From assembly GCA_964642385.1 (NCBI GenBank), contig CAZXON010000004.1:12665-76664 (forward strand): DNA of 64,000 nucleotides. The letters are read 5' to 3'. Positions 53,217-62,351 of this stretch are shown here, piece by piece; position 1 is the first letter of the stretch, and each line of letters begins with the position of its first letter. Both the position numbers and the translations under genes were made by a program. This stretch comes from JBDHUW01 sp964642385 (lineage in GTDB: Bacteria; Patescibacteriota; Gracilibacteria; Absconditabacterales; Absconditicoccaceae). The notes beneath the pieces were generated by a model that was not told the origin of the DNA, ran no database searches, and saw only the letters and a program-made list of their open reading frames with translations.

Positions 53217-53858
53217 ATGACACATACCATTATCCGTGCTGATCGACAACAGTTCATAGATGTTTTTCTTGCTAAGAATAGCCAATTAAATCTTTCTTCG
53301 ATTCGCGATCAAGATGGCGTTTTTCTCAAACATATATTTGATACTCTTGAGATCCAAAATGCTTTGGCATTAATCCAAGATGACAATAAAAACACTGAGA
53401 AATCAGAGGTCTGACTGTTCCAAAAATGACAAAGAGTGATTGATGTGGGTACTGGATGAGGAATTCCACTACTTCCTCTTGCCATCGCCTATCCGGGAAC
53501 ATTCTTCACATGATTAGACTCTGTCCGCAAAAAAACAGAAGCGGTTCTAGATATGGCAAAACAACTATGATTGAAAAATGTCGATGTCGTTTGGTCTCGT
53601 GCTGAGGAGTATATGCCTACACAGAAATTTGATATATTGAGTGCACGCGCAGTAGCATTCTCTGACAAACTTTTTACATGGACGTATGATCTGGTCAAAA
53701 AATGATGATATTTTGTCCTGTACAAGATGTTTTCTGAGGAAGAAGAATCTCGATTAGATAGTTATTGTAGACAAAGGAAAATGACTATGGTGCGTAAACA
53801 CTACTACAAACTTTTTGAAGAGGATATTCAGAGAGTGATTTATATAATACAAAAATAA
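53217..53858 (+). CDS. rsmG: 16S rRNA m7G527 methyltransferase RsmG, 213 aa
   Basis: SAM-dependent methyltransferase for G527 of 16S rRNA. Seen: NLSSIRDQDGVFLKHIFDTL (the N-L...W-x-x-H-x-x-DSL region), RVIDVGTGGGIPLLPLAIAYP (SAM motif), TGLDSVRKKTEAV, LGLKNVDVVWSRAEEY and DILSARAVAF. Divergent from trpS with about 145 nt between starts, which must hold both promoters. Confidence 0.94.
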
Positions 53859-54345
53859 AAACCACTTTCATTGACGGTTCTGAGTACTGTTACATATTGA
53901 TAAAAATTATATTTTTTCAAAGCTTTCTATATCTCAGGTAATAATTTTGAATATTGGATTTGCTTTTATTTTAGCAGTTTTGATGATTTTTTCATATTGT
54001 TTTGGGTCCCTCATTGATAATTTTTTTAGTAGATGGCGAAATTCATATTCTATTTGTCAGGTCGTAACAGGTATTTTTTCAGTGCAATCGATGCTCATTG
54101 TAAATTTAGTACTATCAAAATTGTATCATCTTGTTGTCGCTTCTATATGTATCGTTTGCAAATAGAAATGTATCGTTTCCAAAGTATTTTGCGCTTTTTT
54201 GAATCTGTCCAGTTGCGGATGATTTTTGTATCATTTTGTCTTTCCCTCCAATACTTTTTTGGCTAACAATGTCTCTCTCCAGACAGCGGTTAATCATTTT
54301 TGATCCAAATATGATGGATGGATGCTTCGTATTCTCATACTCTTA
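53859..54345. other. Gene-poor stretch of about 490 bases
   Basis: AT-rich. The only sizeable frame is a TTG-initiated plus-strand ORF at 53947-54165 coding 72 hydrophobic residues (IGFAFILAVLMIFSYCFGSL...), ending in TAG without a ribosome site. It has no TGA and no recognisable family, so I do not call it a gene. No repeat or hairpin of note. Confidence 0.4.
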
Positions 54346-54537
54346 TTAAACTTTTTTTGGTGAAAATAAATTTACTAGATAGATAACTAATATGATTATG
54401 CAAGAAGATATGGCTGTTTTGATTGAATAGTCTATACTTTGAGCTTGAGAAAAAGCTTTTCGTATGTATGCTAGCCAAATTCATGCAATTATTATGATCA
54501 TCAAGATAGTTACTATCTTCACAGATGATTTTAACAT
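54346..54537 (-). CDS. Small membrane protein downstream of LemA, 63 aa
   Basis: Two hydrophobic segments (VKIVTILMIIIIAGIWLAYI and IKTAISSCIIILVIYLVNLF). One TGA and one CGA in frame. Starts 25 nt after the lemA stop on the same strand, so probably cotranscribed. Not recognised. Confidence 0.55.
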
Positions 54538-54562
54538 GTTGATTTCTTTATAGAGGATAAAG

Positions 54563-55120
54563 TTAGAATTGTACTTTTGGAGCTTCTTTTTCTGCCTCGT
54601 TTGTTATAGAAAAATATGTTTCTTCTTGTTTAAATCCAAACATGTTCGCTATGATATTACTAGGGAACTTTTCCAATGCAGTGTTATAATCTTTGATAGT
54701 TGCATTGTAGTATCTTCTTGAAGCAGCTATTTGATCTTCTATATCAGTAAGTTGATTTTGTAAATCAAGGAAATTTTGATTGGCTTTTAGGTCAGGATAA
54801 TTCTCAGATGTCGCAAATAGACTCTTCAAAGCACCTGTAAGCATATTGTTAGCAGCATCTTTGTCAGCTGGCGTTGCCGCACTCATCCATTTCGTTCTCG
54901 CATTCGTTATTTCTTCAAGCGTTCCTTTTTCATGTTCAGCATATCATTTTACGGTATTTACAAGATTGTCTACAAGATCAAATCTTTTTTTCATTTGTAC
55001 GTCCATATCAGCGTATGAGTTTTGTATCACATTCTTGAGTGAAACAAGTGTGTTGTACATCCCAGCAACCATTCAAATGAGCATAAGGACAATTGCAATA
55101 ATAATAATAACTGTTCGCAT
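54563..55120 (-). CDS. lemA: LemA family protein, 185 aa
   Basis: N-terminal membrane anchor (MRTVIIIIAIVLMLIGMVAG), then the helical LemA body: MYNTLVSLKNVIQNSYADMD, VQMKKRFDLVDNLVNTVKGYAEHE, LTEITNAR-type LEEITNARTKWMSA, YPDLKANQNFLDLQNQLTDIEDQIAASRRYYNATIKDYN and FPSNIIANMFGF. Complete and typical. Preceded 72 nt upstream by the DUF2207 gene, a common LemA partner. Confidence 0.95.
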
Positions 55121-55192
55121 TTTTGGAAAGAGATAAGAATAAAAAGTAAGTTATTGTATGTATAGAGATTTTGACTATGATTAAAAGAGATT

Positions 55193-57025
55193 TTACCAAC
55201 TTCCCCCTCCACCTCATCATCCACCTCATCATGAAAAACCTCCTCCACCTCCTCAGCCAAATCAGCTAAATCATCATCCACCTCACGAGAATCAACCTGA
55301 CGAAGAGCTTTGTGGAATGACGGTGCTTGCAGCCATTGCAGAATTCATGCTCTTGAATGCTAATGGGTTAAGTAAAGTGCCATCATAACTTGAGTACCAT
55401 CATTGTGCAGCATCTTGTACTAAGTCGCCAATTATAGCCAATAGTTTCGTCTCTATGCCAAATAATACTGCCCATGGAAGTATTTTGTTGATGAAATCAG
55501 GGTCATTTTTTAACTCTTGCTCGATAACTGGTCTTTCTACTTTTTGGAGATACTCTTTCCAACCACGCATCTCTTCAAAAAGCTGTTCCCCTTTTTCTGT
55601 AAGAGTGTATTTTTTGAACACTCGACCTCAAGAACGTATAAGCTCATTGTTTTTATCAAGAGAGCTTTCTAACTCTTCAAAAATATGGCTTATTTTAGTA
55701 CGCACTGATTGTGTTTGCTCTAGTGTGATAGAGTCCAGTGTCTCATCGTAACTCCCAAAAAAATCTTGCATTGTTGCTGCTTCAATCGGGGTTTGATTGC
55801 TGGGGGCCTTTTCTTTTTCTGTAACTATATATGTGATTGTTTTTATGAGGCCTCGAATCGATTTTTTTTGTGTTTTCTTAATGGTTACCCGTCATTTTGT
55901 TGCTCGATAATAAAGAAGCGCAGTAAATATCCTTGGATTGGTAGTATTATACCAAAAATAAAATGCTTTTAATGGTTCTATGTTTTTAGGTGGCGTGTAA
56001 TAGATGGTTGTTGTTTTTTCGCTTTTCCAAGCTGGTTTTCAGATGGATGCGGATCCCTTTATTATGCTTTTAATGCTAGAATTAAAAAAAACTACTGCAA
56101 AGAATAATCAAAAGAAGACTCTAAAAAGAGAAGTGAGAACATTTTTTAAAAAACTTCATCCAGAAGAGTGGCCTGGTGTCTGGTAAGAATAATCTGGTGA
56201 TGGGGAAACGGGATTTGCTATTGCGGAAGCAGGAGCTTGTGATGGAGTTTCATTTCAAGGAGCATAAAAATATTTTTCATAATTCGCTGGTAGTGAGAAA
56301 AATGAAGAAGGAAATTGTAATCAGATGCTCATTCCCTCTTTGGGTGATAATGTTTGATTTACAGATCACGCTATTTTCGTTGGAGTTACTTGTGTTAGTG
56401 TTGCACCAGCAGTTTTTTTCTGTCCATAGCTTCCATAGTAGATGAATGTTTGTCCTGAAGAAAAGGATATGCCTTTGGGGAGTATAACAGAATACGAAAC
56501 ATTTTTTATAGATGTCTCTCGTTCTCCTCAAATAACATTTCGATAGAGCTCTTGCCATTGGTTACCTGAAATTGTGTCACTTCATCACGTTGAGAGCGCG
56601 TAATTTGCGCCTGTCAGCGCTTCTGTCCCAAATGGTACGATAGCATTTTTGACGGTATATTTGATAGTGTATGTATGTGGTCAGTTAAGATATACGGATG
56701 AAGATCACAACTTTATTTCATAATAGTTTCAAATTATTCCATTGCTGGCGATTGGATCTCCGATCGCTGTAAGGTTTTCAATAGTTACAACACGCTTCGT
56801 GTTTAGATTCGTAATCGGTATTTTTCTAAAAATTCAATGTCTTGATTCTGTGAAATTAACACCAATCTTCTCAGTAACATCCATAGAACCATCGATTTTC
56901 ACGTCCATGGAAACATCATACGATTCAATCGTGTAGCCAGCACTATCAGCAAGTGCGACACTTCCAATCGAAAGTCAAATTATAGACATTCATACAGCGA
57001 GCAATGAAAAGATTGTTTTTTTCAT
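55193..57025 (-). CDS. DUF2207 membrane protein with Gly-rich tail, 610 aa
   Basis: Signal peptide (MKKTIFSLLAVGMSIIGLSIGSVALA), a beta-rich extracellular domain starting YTIESYDVSMDVKIDGSMDVTEKI, membrane segments around residue 330, a cytoplasmic part with PAWKSEKTTTIYYTPPKNIEPL and KILPWAVLFGIETK, and a C-terminal tail of about 45 residues made largely of Gly, Ser and Phe ending in SW. Most tail glycines are TGA or GGN mixed. The family often pairs with LemA; function unknown, cell-envelope role assumed. Confidence 0.88.
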
Positions 57026-57120
57026 GAGTAGAAAGCACGAAATATAAAAACTTAATTATTGTTTGTATGTGTATTGAAAAAATACATATTTGCAAGGAAA
57101 ATGCGGTTGCTAAGACAATC

Positions 57121-57150
57121 AAAAAAACTCACCATCCTAAGAGAGTGAGT
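57121..57150 (-). terminator. Terminator downstream of groEL
   Basis: On the minus strand, stem ACTCAC...GTGAGT followed by seven T, about 100 nt after the groEL stop. Confidence 0.7.
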
Positions 57151-57173
57151 TTGTGGTATTATTTCAAAATTTT

Positions 57174-57230
57174 TTTTAGATTATAGAAAAAACAAATATA
57201 TTAATCATTAACAATTTATAATTAATCATT
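57174..57230. repeat. Dispersed intergenic repeat, copy D
   Basis: Core TTTTAGATTATAGAAAAAAC followed by an AT-rich quasi-palindrome (57200-57226) that is the exact reverse complement of the one in copy B. Lacks the TTTCTGCAAG tail. Lies just 3' of groEL. Confidence 0.6.
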
Positions 57231-57253
57231 ATTATTCCTTCTATGCTCTTCTT

Positions 57254-58900
57254 TTACATCATTCCCATTCATCCCATTCCTCACATGCCACCTCACATAT
57301 CTTGATTGCTATTTGATTCAGGTTTTGGTATTTCGGTGATAACGGCGTCGGTTGTAAGGATCATTGCTGCAGCAGATACTGCATTTTCCAAAGAGACTCT
57401 CAAAACTTTTGCTGGATCGATAATTCCTGCTTTTACCATATCTTTAAATTCACCAGATTTGGCATCGAAACCAAAGTTGAAATCTGTATTTTCTCTTACT
57501 TTTTCTACAACCCAATCGCCTTTGAAACCGCCATTATTTGCGATTTGCATGATCGGGTAAAGAATTGCAGCTTTGATGATTTGCACACCAATTTGTTCGT
57601 CCTCATCGTCTAGTTTCATCTCGTCTAAGATGTTTGCTGTTTTTACAAATGCAGTTCCACCACCCGGTAGAATACCTTCTTCTGCAGCAGCTTTTGTGGC
57701 ATTTAAAGCATCCTCAATTTTAAATTTCTTGTTTTTCATTTCCATTTCAGTCGCTGCGCCAACTCTGATGACCGCTACTCCGCCTGCCAATCTCGCAAGT
57801 CTTTCTTGGAGTTTTTCTTTGTCATAATCAGATGTTGTTTTGTCTATTTGTGAACGGATTTGCATAATCCTTGCATCGATTTTTTCTTGTGTCCCCTTTC
57901 CATCTACGATAGTCGTTTTATCTTTGTTCGCAGTCACTTTGGTTGCGTTCCCTAACATATCAAGAGTTGCGTCTTCAAGTTTTATACCTACTTCCTCAGA
58001 GATAACAGTCGCACCTGTAACAGCTGCAATATCTTTGAGCATTTCTTTTTTTCTATCACCAAATCCAGGTGCCTTCAAAGCAAGAACGTTTAACGCTCCT
58101 CTAATTTTGTTCAGAACTAGCGTAGTAAGCGCCTCTCCTTCAATATCTTCTGCAATGATAACTATATCGCGCTTTCATTTTGTTGCCAATTCTTCCAAAA
58201 GTTTCAATATCTCTTTTACAGATGTAATTTTTTTGTCAGTTACAAGGATTGCAGGATTTTCAATAACTGCTTCCATGCGTTGTAAATCAGTTGCGAAGTA
58301 TGCTGAAAGATATCCTTGTTCAAACTGCATTCCTTTGACAATATCTTTTTCTAGGCCAACTGACTTTCCCTCTTCAACTGTTACTACTCCATCTTTTCCA
58401 ACCTCATCCATAATTTCAGCGATCAACTCTCCTACTTGTTCGTCTTGTGCTGAGATAGTTGCAACTTGTTGTATTTCTTCTTTGTTAGAGACGTCTTTTG
58501 CTTGTTTTTGAATCTCTTCAACGACCGTTTTAACCGCTTTGTGGAGTCATTTTCCAAGTGAGAATGGATTAACTCATGTGCGAATATACCTCAATCCCTC
58601 TTTTACAATTGCCTCAACGAGAATCACTGTTGATGTTGTTCCATCACCAGCCGAATCATTTGTTTTTATCGCTGCTTCTTTCACGATCTTTGCGCCTATG
58701 TCTTCATTCTTATCTTCAAGTTCAATATCTTTTGCAACAGTTACACCATCATTTGTAATGATAGGCGCGCCGTATGATTTCTCAAGGATTACATTTCTTC
58801 ATTTTGGTCACATTGTAACTTTGACTGCATCTGCTACTTTTTGTACACCAGCAAAAATGCTGTTTCTAGCGCTATCTGTATAGCTAATTTGTTTCGCCAT
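57254..58900 (-). CDS. groEL: Chaperonin GroEL, 548 aa
   Basis: 60-kDa folding chaperonin. Seen: KVADAVKVTMGPKGRNVILE, SYGAPIITNDGVTVAKDIEL, KTNDSAGDGTTSTVILVEAI, GVVTVEEGKSVGLE, FEQGYLSAYFATD, VLALKAPGFGDRKK, GVAVIRVGAATEMEMKNKK, NATKAAAEEGILPGGGTAF and the Met-Gly tail DMGGGMGGMGGMGMM. Half of the tail glycines are TGA. groES lies upstream with a 166-nt gap containing a hairpin element. Confidence 0.98.
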
Positions 58901-58964
58901 TTTTTTACAAAGTAATGATAAATAAAATTTTTATAATGTAATTCACGTTTTGTTTGTTATTCTT

Positions 58965-59035
58965 CCCCGACATTGTCGGGGGATGCCCGTCCTGTCGTTG
59001 CAATCTCACCAATCGTAGATAGTACGGGCATTTTT
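58965..59035 (+). other. Tandem-hairpin element, copy 1, between groES and groEL
   Basis: Plus strand: hairpin CCCCGAC-ATT-GTCGGGG, two bases, then a stem TGCCCGT...ACGGGCA enclosing CGTTG...CAATCG and CGTAGATAGT, then five T. Oriented opposite to the groESL transcript. In the minus-strand mRNA it still folds as two GC-rich hairpins and could set the groES/groEL ratio or stop antisense transcription. Confidence 0.55.
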
Positions 59036-59066
59036 ATAGATAGTCTATCATTCGAAAGCAGACAAA

Positions 59067-59372
59067 TTATTTCTTTTCTATTGCAAGGATAGAACTATGT
59101 TTCACGATAAGATATGTTTTTTTGTCTCATGGTGTTCATACTTCTAATTCATCTGGGGAGTATTTTGTAAAATGGACGATATCTCACTCTTTTACATCCA
59201 TTGGTGATCTTTCGCCATCATCCAATATTCTTCACAGACCAACTGCAATTACAGTTCACCTAGAGGGCTTTTCTTTTTTAGCGTCAGAGAGAATGATTCC
59301 ACTTTTGGTTGTCTCATCTTCTGCTATTGGTTCGATCAAAACATGATCTTCAAGCGGAATTAAATGTGTCAT
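59067..59372 (-). CDS. groES: Co-chaperonin GroES, 101 aa
   Basis: Lid of the GroEL chamber. Seen: IPLEDHVLIEPIAEDETTKSGIILSD (mobile loop), KEKPSRGTVIAVGLG, VKEGDIVHFTKYSPDEL and a final YLIVKHSSILAIEKK. Five TGA as Gly, one at the strictly conserved Gly of the RGTV turn. Preceded by a CIRCE-like palindrome. Confidence 0.97.
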
Positions 59373-59438
59373 TGTGTATTTGAATAAAAAATAAAGGTAC
59401 CCGCATTATAAATTTTTACATCTATCTTTCAAGAGAAA

Positions 59439-59465
59439 ATAGCACCGTTTATATGAAAGTGCTAT
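59439..59465. promoter_or_regulatory. CIRCE-like HrcA operator upstream of groES
   Basis: A 27-nt palindrome ATAGCAC...GTGCTAT with exactly 13 nt between AGCAC and GTGCT, as in the CIRCE consensus (TTAGCACTC-N9-GAGTGCTAA). The inner TC/GA pair is not kept. It lies 67 nt upstream of the groES ATG, the place where HrcA binds in many bacteria. No hrcA gene in the window. Confidence 0.7.
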
Positions 59466-59564
59466 TGCGTGTCTTTTTGCTTTCATTTATTTTGCATTGA
59501 TTTCTCTTTTTATTTCTCCATAAATAGGTAATTTAATTTTTTTTATTTATTTTATTTTTATGGG

Positions 59565-59978
59565 ATGAAAAAAACGTTTAAAGTTATTATTCTCTTATCA
59601 ATTTTTGCTTTTTTAAACGCAACGTATCTGTCTTTTGATTGACTTTGGAAAGACTGAAGCACTTTTTGTGATATCAATCAAACTATCTCTTGCACCAATG
59701 TGGTTACTCATCCTGCAACACATTTTTTTGGCGTTCCATTCCCGTTAATCGCAATGGTTGTCTATCCAGTTATAGCACTTTTTGCTTTTTTAGGATTGAA
59801 AGGAATAATCAAAAAATCACATATCGTGATCAGATATCTTTCTGCACTTTGAATACTTTTTAATGGATATATTATCTATCAGGAAACATTTACAATCAAG
59901 GCAGTTTGTCTACTTTGTCTATTGTGTTCTATTATCATAATTTCAATTCATTTATTAACATACAAAAAAGAAGCATAA
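59565..59978 (+). CDS. Vitamin K epoxide reductase family protein, 137 aa
   Basis: Membrane thiol oxidase driving periplasmic disulfide formation. Seen: TFCDINQTISCTNVVTHPATHFFGVPFPLIAMVVY (loop Cys pair C-x7-C and the conserved F-G-V-P) and IKAVCLLCLLCSI (the CxxC redox centre). Four helices. No fused thioredoxin domain. With the BdbC-type protein at 50259 it gives the cell two separate disulfide-generating enzymes. Confidence 0.92.
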
Positions 59979-60028
59979 AGTGAGTTTTATCCTTATGCCT
60001 AAAAACATCTTTTTGAAAAAGCGCATAA

Positions 60029-62302
60029 TTATCCAAATAGTCCTCCTTGTTTAGGTTTTTCGTCTTTTGTTCTTTTTGCAAAAAGTTGCATTGCACCTAT
60101 ATCGTTTTTTAGAAAATCGAATTTTTGCTCTAGGCGCGCAAGTCAATCTATGATTGTAATGCCCTCCTCTTGTGCTTTGGTGAGTTTGCTTGATGGGTCT
60201 TCGCCAACAAGAAGGAAATTAGTTTGTTTTGTTAGAATATCGGTGACTAACGCGCCATGTTTGCTGAGTACGTCAGCGATAATTTTTCTTGGAAGTGCAA
60301 ATGTTCCAGTGATGCAAAATATTGTTCCAGTAAGTTTTCCTTTCAACGTTCTTTTATTTGCAAAGTTATTTCGCTGTACTCATTTCTCACTCATGCGTTC
60401 TAACATCGCTTGGTTGTTCAGGTTGGAAAACCATTCTTTCAGCGATGCAATGATCTCTGGTCAAATGCCTTTTATGGATTTTAAAAATTCTTCGTCACAA
60501 AGAAATTGCGTTAATGTTTGTATCGTAAAATCATCTTTATTTTTATTCGTGTAATCCTCTTGCGTAAGTTGCTCTGAAATTGCGTCGATGATAAGTTGTG
60601 CTGTTTTTTTCCCAATATGCATGATGCCAAGACCATTTAGTAGTCTTCGGAGGGGTGCATTTTTGGTTTTTTTAATCTCTTCGACAAGTTCATGATATTT
60701 TTTTTGTCCCACTCCTGCTTGAGAAAGTAGTTGTAATCTAGCTTGTGGCTCTTCAAGTGAATACAGATCTGCTAAAGAACGCACTAATCATTTTTCGATA
60801 AGGAGATCAACAAGAGCATCACCCAATCATTCTATATTAAAAGCATCACGAGAAGCAGTGTAAAGAAGTTGCTCTTTGAGTTTCGCAGGACAATCTAGGT
60901 TTACACAGTAGATAAAAATATCACTTTTGCCTTTTTCAATCGGACCTTGGCAGATCGGACAATGTGAAGGAATAGTAACTGGTATTTCTTCCCCTGTACG
61001 TCTTTCAATGACGGGAGCAATGATGTATGGTATTACCTCCCCGCTTCTTTGAAGCCAAACTCGATCACCGATGCGAATATCTTTTTCCGTAATAAAATCA
61101 AAGTTGTGGAGACTGGCTCTACTTATGGTTACTCATCATAATTCTACGGGTTTTAGGTTCCCAGCAGGTGTTATGACGCCGGTGCGTCCTACTTGGTAAT
61201 CAATTGAAAGAAGTTTCGTTGTAATCTGTTGTGTAGGAAATTTATATGCCATTGCCCAGCGTGGATGATGATTGGTTTCTCCAAGCATAGTACGAATAGC
61301 TAACTCTTGTATTTTCACAACAATTCCATCAAAAGCGATATCTTGTGTGTCAAAATAGTTTTTGGTAGCGATAGACTCACAAATCTCCATGACTTCCTCT
61401 ATGGTCTGTACATTTTTGTGTCGTGTGTGCATGTGAAATCCCTCTGTTTCAAGCCGATGCAACGCTTCAACATCTGTTTGAAATCCTTCTTCGTTTGCAA
61501 AAAATTCTTTTTGTTGTTTCAAGTCTATCTCAAGAATTTCGTATGCATTAAAATCTAATCATCTTTTTGCTGTAATTGAGGTGTCTAGCTGTCTAATGCT
61601 TCAACTCGCAGCGTTTCTTACGTTTACAAATTCGCTATCTCCTTGTTGTGCTCTTTCTATGTTTATTCTTTCAAGCGCTTTTTTACTCATCACGAGTTCG
61701 CCTCTTACACGCAATGTTTTTATACCCTTTCCCGATTTAAGAAGCAATGGAATAGCAAGGATTGTTTTGATATTTGCAGTGACGTCTTCACCAATATAGC
61801 CATCTCCACGAGTAATCGCTTGTTTTAGTTCCCCATCTTGATAGATCAGTTCTAATGTCACTCCATCATATTTTGGTTCTAGCAAAAAAGAGTACTCTGT
61901 TATATCAATTTTTTGTAATATTTTTTTTATGCTATCATTTCGAGATCCTAAATTATGGGCGTTGTAGCTATTTTCTAACGACAATAAAGGCGTTTTATGG
62001 TGGGCTTGTGAAAAGTCAGATTGTACTTGATGGATAAGTCTTTGCGTAGGACTATCCGAACGGATTATGTTTGGGAATTTCGTTTCTATATCTTTGATGT
62101 ATTGGAAGAGCATATCATATTGCCCATCAGAAATCGTTGGTGTAGACTTGATATAGTATTGCCAGTTGTGATATCAGATAAGTTGAATGAGCAATGGGTA
62201 TGCCTGTTCTGCTTCTTCACGACTCAACGAAGAAATAGTTTTGTCTGTGCAAAATGCTAAATATTTTGTTGTAAAATCTTCTCGTTTTTTCGTGTCAAAC
62301 AT
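60029..62302 (-). CDS. ligA: NAD-dependent DNA ligase LigA, 757 aa
   Basis: Seals nicks in replication and repair. Seen in order: Ia domain with TISDGQYDMLFQYI, SPTQRLIHQV, TPLLSLENSYN, LLEPKYDGVTLELIY (adenylated Lys in KYDG), VRGELVMSKKALERIN, VNVRNAAS, ARWAIAYKF-type RWAMAYKFPTQQ, QVGRTGVITPAGNLKPVEL, the zinc finger CPICQGPIEKGKSDIFIYCV, HhH repeats (GLGIMHIGKKTAQLII) and a C-terminal BRCT domain (GTIFCITGTFALPRKI). Somewhat longer than the usual 670 residues. 49 nt separate it from rpoD. Confidence 0.97.
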
Positions 62303-62351
62303 GATTTACTATTTGAATGTAAGATTATATAGATATAGAATTTTACGTTAT

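Noticed and set aside
53947..54165. 72-aa hydrophobic plus-strand ORF
   Set aside because: TTG start, no ribosome site, no homology; AT-rich sequence easily yields such frames.
57840..58511. 223-aa plus-strand ORF rich in Ser/Ile/Phe
   Set aside because: Antisense shadow of groEL, an expected by-product of its codon use.
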